In this document: one piece after another, positions 1 through 13,065 of the stretch | Position numbering within the stretch: position 1 is the first letter of the stretch | How the letters are laid out: every line of letters starts with the position of its first letter | Source of the DNA: Chaetorhynchus papuensis | Taxonomy: Eukaryota > Chordata > Aves > Passeriformes > Rhipiduridae | Length of the DNA stretch: 64,000 nt | Reading direction: 5' to 3' | Assembly (NCBI GenBank): GCA_013396525.1 | Contig: VWYX01000919.1 | Location: 5,990-69,989, forward strand | Made by a program: the position numbers and the translations under genes | The notes under the pieces: model-generated | The model's database searches: none | Seen by the model: only the letters and a program-made list of their open reading frames with translations | What the model was told of the DNA's origin: nothing

Positions 1-63
1 CTCTCAGGGATTCTATTGGCGCTCTCAGGGATTGTATCGGCACTCTCAGGGATTCTATTGGCG
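1..63. repeat. Three 21-bp tandem repeats upstream of esterase A
   Basis: Three consecutive 21-bp units (1-21, 22-42, 43-63), each beginning ctctcagggatt, run up to the left edge of the window, so the array probably continues outside it. Units 1 and 3 contain ATTGG, the reverse complement of a CCAAT box (15-19 and 57-61). Unit 2 has ATCGG instead. The array lies 140-200 bp upstream of the esterase A start codon, a normal place for CCAAT elements. The regulatory role is inferred. Confidence 0.75.
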
Positions 64-157
64 CTCTGGAGGCGCTCGCTGCAGTTTGCGCTCACAGTTC
101 AGCCGCGCTCCCTTGCGCCGAGTGCCCTCGCTGGGACCTTTGTCCCCTTCTCTTCCG

Positions 158-164
158 CATAAAA
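158..164 (+). promoter_or_regulatory. Possible TATA-like element of esterase A
   Basis: CATAAAA lies 39 bp upstream of the chosen ATG at 203. Esterase B has a true TATAAA at the same distance (34-39 bp) from its ATG, which supports the reading. Transcription would start near 185-195 and leave a very short 5' UTR. The motif is weaker than a canonical TATA box. Confidence 0.35.
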
Positions 165-202
165 CCGGAGAGAGTCACCGAGAGCCCACTCGCGGCTGAA
201 AG

Positions 203-3200
203 ATGTCTCCTCCAAGCCCGATTGCACTGCTTTGCACCTTGTTTTGTAGCGTAGCGTTCCTCGTGTGCGGGGCGGAAGGTGAGACCCGCGAGCTGCTGTT
301 GCTGCTGCTGGGGAAGCCGCTGCACCAACAATTGCAGTGGTTTTTTCAAAGGCAGTAAATCTCTTATGCTTTGGTTACCAATCTGCAAAAATGCCTTCCT
401 ATTGCGAAAATTACTGGTTTTGTGAGGTGAAGCTATTTTTGAGATGATTTAATGAAAATAAAGCTTTCTGTCTTTTTTAGAAAGTAGAAAGCAGCAACAT
501 TTCTGAATTACCTAAACAAACTATTTTTAAGATCTCGTTGAATGATACATTTAGGAAATGTTAATGGTTTTGCTGTTTGCTCTGAAATTTGCTCTTGAGC
601 AGTGACAGAACTCTGTCCTACCTGGCTCCAGGTGTCACTGGTTTGGCAGGGCATGTCTGTCACTGCACCAAAGCAAAATGAAAACTGAACAAAATTGAAA
701 GGAATAAGCTGAAATGTTCTAAATTAAACAGTCAGTTAAAAATACTTAATAGAAAAGTCTGTCTGATAATTATGAAGATGAAATTTAATTATATTTTTTT
801 TTACCTTTCGTGTTACTTAGGACAGAGTGCTGCTGAGCCAGAAGTGACTATTGCACTCGGACGGCTCAAAGGAACACAGACAAATGTGAAGGGGACAGAC
901 AAGCGTGTGAATGCTTTCCTAGGAATTCCTTTTGCAAAAGCCCCTCTTGGATCTTTGAGGTTTTCCCCACCTGAACCGCCTGAACCCTGGACTGGTCTGA
1001 GAGATGCAACTTCTTACCCACCACTGTGAGAGCTGTTCAGTTCATTTGCAGACAGAACCTGCCCATGCTGGTCAGGGTTGTGTTTATTGGGGTACAGGGG
1101 CCTGACTTTTGCTGAGGAGTTTGTGTTTGGTAGTGGATACACTGCCAGTACTGGAATATTTCAAGCACAGGTGTGGAGATGTGCTTTTACAGGCTGTACC
1201 TCTCACTGATTCTAAATAACACAAAATTCAAGCACCCTCTAGGGATTCAGCCTGTGGGGCAGAAAAAAAGTGTTTTCTCAATCATTGTTACATTGATGCT
1301 ATTGCAGTTTTAGTACTAATAATTGTGCTTTTTTTTTTTTTGTGAAGGTGTCCTCAAGATCTGTCCATGTTGAAAATAGCTGAAAAAAACTTTAAAGAAA
1401 AGCACATTGCATTCCAAACTTCTGAGGACTGTTTGTATCTCAGTGTTTACAGCCCTGCTGGCTCAAGCAAGAAGAACAAGTTACCTGTATGTAAACCATT
1501 GAACAAACCTGTGTTTTATAAAGCTTGCAAGTAATGATTGCTTCTAAGAGACTTAGTTGCTTTCGAAAATGTGATGCTGCACAAGCAGAAATAATTTTAG
1601 CATGTACAATTCAAAGTCCACCAATCTGAAATGCAGCTGCCGTCGTGCTTCAGTATTTGGTGTTCCTAATTCTCTGAGGTTGTTTTCCTTTTTCAAACGA
1701 AATCTGCAAACCAGTGCATAAAGGTGTGTCTCACCCTTTTGTTTCTAAGGTAATGGTGTGGATCCATGGAGGCAATTTTATCTTTGGTGGTGCTGCTCGG
1801 TATGATGGCTCTGCACTGGCAGCCTACGAGAATGTTGTGGTGGTAATAATTCAGTACCGACTGGGACTCCTTGGATTCTTCAAGTAAGATCACCTATTTC
1901 ACTTTTTACAAAGTACTTGCTGTCATGTTTAAAGCATGGGGAGTTCTGTTTGCTAAATCTGCTGAACTTCTAGATCAGCTTCCCACTGTTACAGTGGTTT
2001 AAATGTACATAATTCACTGACACCAGGACTTCAGAACACCAGGACATGTCTGTACATTTCACCTGCACGGTCATGTGATTGCAGCCTGCTATCAAATCAT
2101 AGCTGGGCTTATTTGGATGGGATGTTTGTTCTGGCCTTTGCTTCTATCCTCTGGTGTGTAGAGCAAAAACTCATGGAGAGTAAAGGCCAGGGATGCCCCT
2201 GTGCAGGGTTGAGCAGAGAGTGGAAGCGAGCCAGGGGCTGAGGTGTGACTGTGCAGGGCTGTAGGTCAGGGCCAAAAGTGACACTCTGGACAATATATAA
2301 AATGTTGAGATTGCCTTTACTGTGGTATGGATACTGTTCCTGAGGAGTGGCTCGTGCTGCTTTCCTTTCAGTACTGGTGATGAGCACGCCCGTGGGAACT
2401 GGGCGTACTTGGATCAAGTCGCAGCTCTTCGGTGGGTCCAAGGAAACATTGAGCACTTTGGTGGAGATCCAGGATCTGTCACTCTCTTTGGTATATCTGC
2501 GGGATCTTGCTCTGTTTTTGCACACGTAGGTATATAGTAGATAGGAATAAAAATCTTCAAAAACTCAAATAGTGTAACTTTTCATGCTTAATCTGGTTTT
2601 TGACAGTAAGTTTAACAGCACATTGTGCTAAATCTGGAGACTTCTCCTGTAAGCAAATAAAGAAGTGTAATTCCCCACTGAATCCAGGAGTCTAGTCAAG
2701 CATAGAGTTATGAACAAGGGTGTTAATGTAGAATAAATATGTTCTCTTCTTCCCTTCCTGGCAGGTGTTATCTCCTTTATCCAAGGGTCTCTTTCATAAA
2801 GCAATATCAGAGAGTGGAATTCTAATTCCCCCCAATAAAGATTTACATCTTTCAACAGATCTTGAGGTAGGCTAATTTTTTTTTGCATTTTAAAGTCTTT
2901 GCAACCTAAAATAGAATACTTATATGTGATAATTTGTTTAAAAGAGAAAAGGGGAAAATCTCATTGTGTACTGTGCAACAGAGATGATCCAGCTTATTCT
3001 TGCAGCACACCTGTTTAATTTCAGTCTGTTTGGTGTTAGAAACAGATTGTACAGCTATATGATTAGAACACCTGTAGGCTGACAAACATATTCAGTCACA
3101 CACATGCCAAGCTAGGCAAATGTCCATTTTCATACCCACTGTACTCTATACTGTAACTGGGACATTTATTATGGACAGCTCAACAAGAATCCAGAAGAAG

Positions 3201-6200
3201 AATTCAGCTTTTTATTGACATACAGTCTTTTAGGGAGGGCCTTTATGTGAAGTAAGTTAATTAAATATAAAACAAAAAAATGTTAAGATAAAATTTCTTT
3301 CCATAAGTGCCTTTTAATTTCTTTTCCTGTAATGGCAGATGGTAATAATGTAAATGTTTCTGAATTTTCTTTCCTTATTTGGTTTATGCTACAAGCTTGT
3401 ATTATCTCTACAGCAAAGTTTGAAGAACAGTGAATGGAAATACAGCAAGAAAGAGAAGTACTTCAGAATGATTTCACTTTGTGATCAAATTGTAGCATTT
3501 ATAACAAAATAAAATACTCAATGATCTATCAAGCTCATCTAAATCTGCCACTAAATCCAGCTATCAACAGTGTGTATAATGATTTTCTGACAGTGCTTGT
3601 CTTTGTGGGTAATTTTCAGAAAATTGCCAGTATCTTTAAGTGTGAGACGAGCAGCTCCCTCTCGCTGCTGAGCTGCTTGAGGAAGCAGGAAGCAGAGCAC
3701 CTGGTCTTTAACAGCAAGGTAGGTGACACTTCATGGCCACACAACTTTTTAATGGCTCACTTGCAAAACTTTGGCTCAGCCTCTGATCAGAGTTCATTGA
3801 TGGTCCGTTCCAAAGTTGATTTTTCTTATCTTTTGTCAAAATACTCCCTAAATGTTGAAATCATTTCACACAGAATTTCTCTCTGGAAGTTTCGGCAGTG
3901 TCGCAGCACCTGTAAAGTTGTGAGCGAGGTTTGAGCATCCCTGTGTTTTAATGCCAGAAGCAGCACAGCATCAGGAGCCCATTACATTCCTCTACACCTT
4001 GACCCAGCCAGGCTTGCATTTTATACTCCTGTGCCAAACTAAATTTATGGTACAGTGGCTGTAGATACTTGAATTTCTTAAAGCCCTTTTTTGCACTCAG
4101 GACATTGAATGTGGACATTTTACATGACTTGAAGGAAAAATTGGAAATACTGTAAACAATTAATTTGATCTCTTTTTTTCTCTTCCTTCAGGAAATCTCA
4201 TTTCTACCCTTAGTTTTGGATGGAGTGTTTCTTCATAAGCCACCTGAAGAGATATTGGCTGGAAAAGAATTCAATGCAGTCCCATTTATGATAGGAGTCA
4301 CCAACAATGAATTTGGCTGGAATATTAGATCTGTAATTTAATGTCTATTCTTTACTTTTAAGGTGTTTTTAATGTTTGTATCAGGTGGTAGGACAAGTCT
4401 TTGCATTGTTGGAAATACATACAAGGTAAACTTTGCTTGCATCATGGCTCTGCAGTGACCCAGAACCACCTGGTCACAAGAGGGTGAGAGAGGCTTCATC
4501 CTGCAAGTTAAACTACATGGACACATCAGCTGGAACATCAATTTTGTAAAGTATTTTCTTATCCTAAAATTTTAATCCCAGGCAGAGAGAGGAAAAAGAA
4601 TGCAACAATCAAGGGCTTACTACTGAAAGAAAAATAAAGCCAATCCTTTCCCCTACAAGACCCAGTAGTCAGGGTTGATACACAGTGTGTTTAAAAGTGT
4701 GCCACTGATCACCTAGACCAGCTTCCCTTGTATGTTATCACCACCCTGCAGAAAGAGCTTTCATTTGAAAACCTCATTGGGGCAGAGTGTGGGGACAACG
4801 CAGGTGTCCAACCCATTCTCTGTGCAGAAATCCTTTCTCATAGGAACTCAATGGATAACTCAAAAACATGAGCAAATGCTCTCAGTGCACAAAAACTGCA
4901 GGAGATGGATTTATGTCCTCTCTCTTGTCCCTTTTTTTTCATTTCCCAAGTATTCAGGTTCCTTTCTGTAGTACAAAGCATTTGTTCTGAATCTGTGTAG
5001 CAGGTGTCTCTGGGAGCGTGCTGATTTTAAGTCCCAGAAGAACAAGGCAAAGTGCAATCTGTTTGAATTTATTTTGCAGCCAGAACAGTTGTTTTATGTA
5101 ATGCTGTAAAAGAGGAGGAACAGTGCCTCGTCCTTATTTCAAAGGGCTCAAACAATTGGACTAGAGACAGGCTGCCAGTGACTTTTAAGATCTCCCCCAA
5201 CAGAAAGAAAATCTGCCTGTGAGACAGAAGCAGCTTTTTTGCTTCAACTGTGCCCTAATGTTTTCTGGTCTTACAAGTTTCTTAATGTTGATTGAAGGAT
5301 AAACTATGTAGTATGAGTGGTCTATGTAGAAACCTTCACCAAGGCAACATTTACTGCAGTAAATACAAGCTTTTGAAGACAGCGGCTGCATTGTGCTGTG
5401 CTTTTGCATGTGATCTGATGCTTCAAAAATAAACACCAGTAGTAAGATCTAATGGAATAATGTAGTTTCAATGTTTAAAATAACGGAGACATTGAATGGT
5501 GCTAATAATTTTTTTTTTCCTCTATACAGACATCAAAAATGACAGGTTTGAGGGAAATAGGAGATAGAAAATCAATTGCCTCAACTACAGAGTTTTTTCT
5601 ACCAATGATAGTAAGTACTGCTGCACTAATCTAATTTGAGAAGGGAGTTTTCTTTTTCATGTATGTAACAGATTTGGGTCTCACTGCTTGAGTCATAGTG
5701 TTACTAAGGGCTGAGGTCCTTATGCTTTGGGGAGAGTCCCAGCGAAGCTGACAGGACCAGGGTGTATGGAGTTGCACATAAATAGGATTGAGTCAGGCCT
5801 GGGATGTGGGAAAATGCCTTTTTCATTCTAGACCTCAACCAATACTTTTATCTTACATATTTGTAGGATTACTGTGATGGTATCCTGAGTGTTAAAGTGT
5901 CTCACAGCTCATCTCCTGCTTGGGGGGTTTCAAGGCTATTTTTCAGTATGTTTGCATTAAATGTATCTTTTATAAAAAAGTAGTTATTTTGCACTCCTAG
6001 TCTGAAGGTGTATCTTTCAAGCAGCAAATTCTAACCCTTAAAACTTACACTGTTTTTGGAGATCGAATTGGTCTTGTCCTCTTGTACATAAATCTGTCAA
6101 GAACTGAGAATTTACTTTTGAGATTCCCATCTCTCTTCTCCTGAAGAAAACAGAAGCCAAAGATATTGTCAGGAGAAATTGCTGGGTCTACACTTATTCC

Positions 6201-9200
6201 TGTAGAGTTTTAACCCATATAAATCTGGTGCAAATTTGACCTGAGGTGACTGGTTTGTTTGGTATTTTTTTCCCTACAAAAAGCGTGAATAGGTTTTGTT
6301 TCCCATCAACATGGGTGCTGTCCTGGATGTTTGTGCCTTTGCAGAATCTCTAGAGTTTAAAAGATGGCAATTTCAGCTGCTAATTTTGTCTGTTTGTTTC
6401 TTGTCTCTTAGGATGTACCCTCAGATTTTCTGCCCATGATCCTAGATGAATATCTGGGAGACACAGAGGATCCTGCAGAGCTACGGGACCGATTCCTGGA
6501 CCTGCTGGGGGACATGGCAATTGTCATGCCTGCCATCAAAGCACTGAATTATCACAGGGGTAAGCTGATCAACAGCAGTGGGACATTGAAACCTCCTGTT
6601 GGAGGCTGGATCAAATGATGTAAACTCAAATCTTGTCATATATGGGCAAGTTCCCACTGGGAGCTTGAGGAATGATACAGGTCTGCAGTGTTGTTCGTAG
6701 TCCCTTATCTTTGTATTAAGTGCCTTGCACTGTGCTCATGATCACAATATATTGAGAACAGAGTGTGATAACACAGGTAAATGTTTGCTAACTTAAGTAT
6801 GCAGGCTTAAAAATTAAAACATATCAAAGCAACCTTTGTCCTTTGGCCCACGGTTACTTGGGAGGTCAGCAGCTCTGTGGTCTGGAGATTTTCTGGTCTG
6901 AAAGTGTTCATAAGCCATGCCAAGATACCCAGAACTGGAAACAGATTGATGCTATTTTGTTTTCTGTAAGTTTTCCTAGGGTGGATCTTTGAATTTTTAT
7001 CTTTTTTTTTTTTTTTTTAAAATAAGTGCTGAATTCTTAATTTTGCATTAAAAATAAAAGTACATATTTGAATGTAACAATTACATGAGAAATGTGCCCA
7101 GTATAAAGCTTTGTTTAAAGTAATATTTTAAACAGCTGATGACAGCTGTAGTTTATGTATCTCTTGTTTAACTCTCTAAATGTTATGTCTTGCAGAGTCT
7201 GGAGCTCCTACCTACTTCTTCCAATTCCAGCACCGGCCCAGTTCATACTGGGATAGCAAACCAGACTATGTGAAGGCTGACCATGGGGATGAAGTTGGCT
7301 TTGTCTTTGGGGGGCCATTTCTGGCTGGTGACATCCAGCTCCGCAGTAAGGAACAGACGCTGTTCTCTCATAAATTAACCTGGTAGCACTGGCATTCTTC
7401 TATTCAGTGTTCTATTCATTTTTATCAGACTGAAGTGCATATATTGGCAGTGAGACCAAACCATAACTCTTTCTCCTGTCAGAATTGGTTTTACACATTT
7501 AACCACCTTCTCCATCTTCTCTCCTGTACAGTTTACTCGTTCTGAAGCACAGTAAGTTCCACATCTTGTCAGCAATTCAGCAAATAGGACATTTGCTAGA
7601 AAATTCACTGTCATTATCCCAGGACTGTGCATGAATTTGCCAAATAGCTTGGGCTGAAAATGAAATTGAAGGAAAAGTCAATTAAACTTGCAGAGTGCTT
7701 GGGAAGCAGGAAATCCAGGATCTCTTCTTTTCCTGAGGAGTTTAGGCCAGTGTCTCCTCCTTTCCAGGAAATCCCACGGGCTGTCAGGCTCCAGAGACTG
7801 GGGGACTTGGTCTTTTTTGCAGGAAGTGATTCCAGCTGTGTTCAGAGCAAGGCTTGGAATTCCAGTGTTTCATTTTCTGTGTGAAGATCTAATGGTTAGG
7901 TGTGTTTTGCTCCACAACTCAAATAATACTTGAGCATTTATTCAAATGGAGCCAGTCCATTGAGGGAGGATTAAGGGTGTAATCCCAACATTTCCCTGGG
8001 ATTCTGGAAGTTTGTTCTGGCAGAATCCCACATTGTTACATTCCAAATGAATCAGCCAGTCACTGAAAAGTTAAGATACATGATGCCACTTCCTAAGGAA
8101 CATTATGAATCCAGCAACATCCTTAAATTACATATTCCTTAAACAGGAATACTCAGCATGGAGTGTTTGCTTTCCCATGGAACAAATTAGGAACAGTTCT
8201 TATTTTGACAAAGAGACACAAGACTTCTGCTTATTTTAAGTGAATTCATCTTTTTTTCTGGTTTTATTTTTCTCATTTGCACAGTAGTTCAAGGTATGGT
8301 TCAAAGCCTTTATTAGTGAAAGTACTTCCTTTTACTCCATTGAACTTTGAGCAATCCAGCTATGTTGGTAAAGCCCCTTGTTAATCTGTTACCAGAGGCT
8401 TTTCCTTTTGCTTATATTTAATTTTTTTCTTTTTTTACTTACATACCTTGGCACTAGAAAACACTGAACAGTTCTTTTCCTCTTTGCCTGAATTTACCAA
8501 GGGCATTAAGATACCGAATATTTGTCTTAGTGTATTGAGATGCATTTATAATTAAAACAATTATAATACATATAATACAACTGAAACAATTCTCACCTAG
8601 TGATACAGTGAGCTTATGTGCTCAGAAATGGAGTGGCATAATCTTGTGTGAGAATGAAGAAATCTTTGCCTAGTCATGCTCTGAATAATAGGGAGAATTC
8701 CGGTCCCACAAAACTAGAATGGGATCCAGGAAACAAAGCCATGTGGCCCATTCCTGGAGTTGTACTGGGATGCAGGACACATGGGGGTTTTTATGGTTCT
8801 GCTCTGATTTCCTGGAAGGTTACAGGCTCATCACCTTATTTCCTTGTACCCAAATTCCCTGATTTCTACAGTAAGGGTCATTAAGCTGAAGTCATTCATG
8901 AGGAGTGCTGAAATCCCTTGATGCTTGCTGTGCTACTGACATTTTGCTGGTACTGTGTCTCTGTTGCAATTGCTAAGTTGTTACAGCATGTTCACACACA
9001 GAAATGCTGCTCCTGTAGTAGCAATGTCTTGATTTCTGCCACACTGAGTAACTGTTCTGTATTTTGTCTTTCAGGTGAAGTTACAGAGGAAGAGAAGAAC
9101 CTCAGCAGAACTCTGATGAAGTACTGGGCTAACTTTGCTCGGAATGGGTAAGAATCATGAGGTTCATGACAGATATTGCTGCTTTGCACTGACTCCATGG

Positions 9201-9481
9201 GGAACTGGCTGTTTTGTCGGTTCAGTCTTCTGTGATTGAATTCCCCTGTGACTGAAAAGGGCACTCACTCTTTCTTTCCTCTTGCTTACAGAAATCCTAA
9301 TGGAGAGGGTCTGGTTGAATGGCCATCTTACAACCAAAATGAAGAATACTTGCAGATAAATCTACAACAAAAGAAGGACAGAAAGCTGAAAGAAAAGAAG
9401 GTAGAATTCTGGAAAAAAGTGAACCTTGAAAAGACAAAGAACAGAAGCATGGAAAACAAGAAGGTTAAATTAGAGTTATAG
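203..9481 (+). CDS. Carboxylesterase-family gene A (divergent active site)
   Basis: Type-B carboxylesterase (alpha/beta hydrolase) that would hydrolyse carboxyl or acyl-thioester bonds in the ER lumen. Exons: 203-278, 821-1025, 1348-1486, 1750-1883, 2372-2525, 2765-2866, 3620-3718, 4192-4332, 5530-5610, 6412-6559, 7196-7327, 9075-9147, 9292-9481, giving about 557 aa, a normal CES length. All introns are GT-AG with consistent phases, and exon sizes match gene B. Exon 1 encodes a hydrophobic signal peptide. The triad is Ser227 (GISAG), Glu343 (NNEFGW) and His456 (KADHGDE). The usual HGGG is HGGN (Asn149), and GESAGG is GISAGS. The conserved Cys pair of the CES disulfide is present (KCETSSSLSLLSC). 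The C-terminus KLEL resembles an ER-retrieval tetrapeptide of the HxEL class. A second in-frame donor at 7346 would add six residues. Family and structure are confident; the substrate is unknown and activity may be altered. Confidence 0.88.
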
Positions 9482-9738
9482 TTTAAACTCTAAACATGCA
9501 CACAATATGCAAACTGTTAGGATAGTTAAAAAGAAATTACTTAAAGTAATTTTGAGGATAAAATTATATTTCCCTTCTTTACATCTTTTCTTCACAGTTG
9601 TCATACTTGCAGTTATTCACTGTAATAATTCCAGCTGATCCCTCACTTGTTAAATACAGCTACCAGGTTTCCCCAGTGCTCAGATTTTTCTGTCACTCCC
9701 CCATGACTGAAGACAGAATGTAGCAGCAACATTGTTTT

Positions 9739-9744
9739 AATAAA
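9739..9744 (+). other. Polyadenylation signal of esterase A
   Basis: AATAAA lies 258 bp downstream of the esterase A stop codon, and no earlier canonical hexamer was seen in the 3' UTR. It is a reasonable 3' end for this gene. Confidence 0.6.
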
Positions 9745-12647
9745 GTGAAATCAATGAAGACCCAATTTGTGAGTAAAACTGTCTCTTGATGCCAAGTTTA
9801 TCAGTGGTACAGAAGTTTTGGGGTGGTGTAGATACAAAAATGTCCTCTGTGGAAAGAAGATCAAACTACAGAATGTTCTGCTTCGTCAGTTGGTTTTACA
9901 ACTGAGACAGGATAATTCTGAATGTTGTGGTACCTAATCTGTAATGGTAGTGCTGGAATTAAGACTTCTCCCAAATGTTAGAAAAGGGAGAAAATGCCTC
10001 CAGTACCCACAATTCTCTCCTATTAAATTTGTCTGTAACTTCCCTACAAGGATTAACATTTCTGTCTTTTCCCCGGTGCTTCTGTCTGTGCTCCAGGCTG
10101 TTCCCTGTGTCCCTCTTTGCAGTGGGTCTGTCCCAGGGCCACTCCAGGGCCCTCACTGGCTGGTTGGCACTTGGGCTGCCAAGAACAAGGTTTGGACTCT
10201 TCATGGCAGAGTTGTCAATCACTTCTCTGCCATGTCTTTGTCTCCTGTGCCTGGCTCCTAGGCTGCTCCAGCTGTCCCAGCCACATTCCTGGTCACACTG
10301 GTGCCTCACAGCAGAGTGATGCAGTTCCACAGATCCTACAGGGCAATGAACATCAGTTCCCCCTCCCTTCATCTCCCCTCTATATCTCTGGAAGAATTTT
10401 AAATTGTTCATGGCTAATAATGTCCTACAGCAACTAGCTACCCATCCCTTCTTTCCAAATTGCTTTACTGGAAGGAGTAGGGTGGGATTTCATACATCTT
10501 CTTGCCCAAGTTCTGTTGCCAGGCAGAACTCAGGAGCAGGGTGAGACTGTTAACACAACTGCAGTTTTGCTAAGCAGAATTTCCCCCTAAGCATCTGTCC
10601 CTGCTCCTTTGTTTTACCTCCTTTGTTTTGTGAGGGGAATATAATTTCAAAATAGTCTTGCTAAATCTTCATTGCACAAACCCTTGAGGTACTGTGCCAC
10701 TTCCTTTAAAAGGTGAACAGGCAGTGTTGTACGAATGTGCACAGAACATATGCTCATCTTGTGTGTGCAGAGAAGTGCAGTTGAATTGACTTCCTAGTGC
10801 AGGCCAGCACTAAAAATAAATGACAGTGGAAATGTCAGAAGATTTTACTCATTTCTATGTAGGGATAAGTGCTGTGATACTCTTGTCTCATCCCAGAGAC
10901 ATCCTGAGGTGAGATTAACACTGGCTCTGGAGCATGTGGTAAAGCTGTCCAAGTTTCATAGGCTCTAGCCCTAAATTCTATATTCTGTAGCTTCACTGAA
11001 TCCTCAGCAAGGGCTGTGATATTTCTCTAATTTTTTTCAGCTATTGAAATCAGGAAAGGCGGTGGTGTGTTAAAGTACAAAGAGACAAAGGTCACCATGT
11101 GGCAGGATTTTTTGATTGACCCTTGACTTATGCATTATTCACTGATTGAGGGCAAGCTGCAAAATCTCTTTAAATTAATGCCAAACAGGATTCAAGAATT
11201 GTACTCACCAGGTATGTAGCACTGTCCCCAGATTCTACAAGTCTAGTCTGTGTCACTAGGGTAAGAGTTTCTACATTTGCAAAGCATATAGGCCATGCTT
11301 GCAGATCCTGCAAAGTACCTACAGACAAGGCTGTAGGGATCTGAAATCCCATTTTCTGTTATTTTACTGTAAGTAAGAAGGGCAGAGTTTGCAGAAACTG
11401 TTTTGTACACACAATATTTTCAGAATGGCTGCTTCTCTAGGCCTGTGGATGGGATATGGGCTCAGACCTTTTGTGGAGTGGGTACTTGAGAGAGAAGTAG
11501 TGAGTAGAACAAAGATTGAAGAGAAAAGCTTGGAAATTAAAATAGTAATGAAGGGGGAAAATAAAAGGAAAGTAAGTGGAAAAATATGGAGTCTAGTAAA
11601 GATCAGGAGATCGAAAATAAATTGGTTTTGGAACTAAAGTTTGTTACAGCAAAAGGAGAGAGCAGCAGGTGGAGTACAGGGTACTTGGCTTTGCAGCAAA
11701 GGACGCCTCCTGTAGCTTGTGGGTCACAAGTGAGCTGAGGCATGGATGCCCACCAGTGCGGGACCTGACCCACAAGGAGGGATTCTTGCAGTTCCACCTT
11801 GCATGGGAACAGTTTTCCTTGCCAGGAACCAAAGCAGTCCAAGGTAAGAGGAGACAGAGAGAATTTACAACAGCACCCAAGCAGCAAGCAGGAGTGCAGT
11901 TTACTCCTGTGCAGTGCTTCTGAGGTGTCTCAAAAACCTTTATCACACAGATAAAGGTAGAAGATACCTTATTCTAAGCTCCATCCCTTGTACCCCAGGC
12001 CCGTTTCATTAATTGCATTAGACAATGCATATGTCTATCATTACTGTACATTCAAGCAGTGCAGACTACTCCCAGAGCAGTTTTATTGACCTTTAGAGTC
12101 CTGAACTTCACTCTTGAGAAACAAGGAAAAAAGTCTCCCAGGGAACACCTAAACACCACAATTCACTGTAATTCTGCACTGAAGTTTTTGTCCTCGTTGT
12201 TTTCTCAGCAGCTCAGATTTGCAGTGTTATCCATGTGCCAGCATGGGCTGTGCCCTCAGCCTCAGGAGCTGCAGCCCAGCACAGCCCTGGCAGGGTGCAC
12301 AGGGCACTGGAGCTCAGGAGCCTCCGCAAACACAGCAAAGGCTTGAGGCACGGCACTGGATGAGGTCACCTGCAGTTACCTGCCAACAGTTTGCTCTGTG
12401 AGCAGTCCAGATTAAAGCTGACTGGGGTTTGCCTCCAGGGGCTGTAAATCACAGCTGTGCAGATACACGTAGGAAGATTTGGAGTAAAGTACACAAACAA
12501 CATTTGGAGTAAAGTGCACAAGCAGAGCCACAGCACACAGGAGTAATAGGTGTATAATAGGTGTGCTAAACTAATTTAAAGACTCTGGGTCTTTTAACCC
12601 ACTCAGCTGTAAAGAGAGGTGTGAGCAGTAATGGATCTGTAGAAATG
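9745..12647. other. Intergenic region, no gene recognised
   Basis: Short ORFs occur on both strands, but none shows a known protein motif, a splice-consistent exon pattern or homology I recognise. No repeat family could be named. It separates esterase A from the CR1 fragment upstream of esterase B. Confidence 0.5.
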
Positions 12648-13065
12648 GAGCACCTCTCCTGTGGAGACGGGCTGAGGGAGCTGGGTTGTTCAGCCTGGAC
12701 AAGAGAAGGCTCTGGGGAGACCTTAGAGCCCCTTGCAGTGCCCCAAGGGAGCCTACAAGAAAAATGGAGAGGGACTTTTGCCAAGGGCATGTAGAAACAG
12801 GACAAGGGGGAATGGCTTCAAACCAGTAAAGGTGGGTTTAAATCAGATATGCAGAAGTAGTTCTTCCCTGTGAGGAAGGGGAGGCCCTGGCACAGGGTGC
12901 CCAGAGAAGCTGTGGCTGCCCCATGCTGGAAGTGTCCAAGGCCAGGTTGGACAGGGCTTGGAACAACCTGGGATAGTGGAAGGTGTCCCTGCTTGTGGCA
13001 GGGGGCAGAATGAGTAGAGCTTTGATGTTTCTCCCAACCCAAACCATTCTGTGATCATATCATAA
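12648..13065 (+). mobile_element. CR1 LINE 3' fragment
   Basis: Sense-oriented CR1 non-LTR retrotransposon tail. It contains characteristic blocks: gagcacctctcctgtggaga, gttgttcagcctggacaaga, ccctggcacagggtgcccag, agaagctgtggctgcccc, and a terminal tail attctgtgatcatatcat in place of the usual ATTCTATG-type repeats. CR1 copies are typically 5'-truncated, as here. There is no intact reverse-transcriptase ORF. It is a strong indicator of a bird (or other sauropsid) genome. Confidence 0.9.

Noticed and set aside
3900..3929. Possible small exon in esterase A equivalent to the gene B cassette exon
   Set aside because: Only ten codons with a poor donor (gtttga) and no convincing similarity. Gene A reads well without it.
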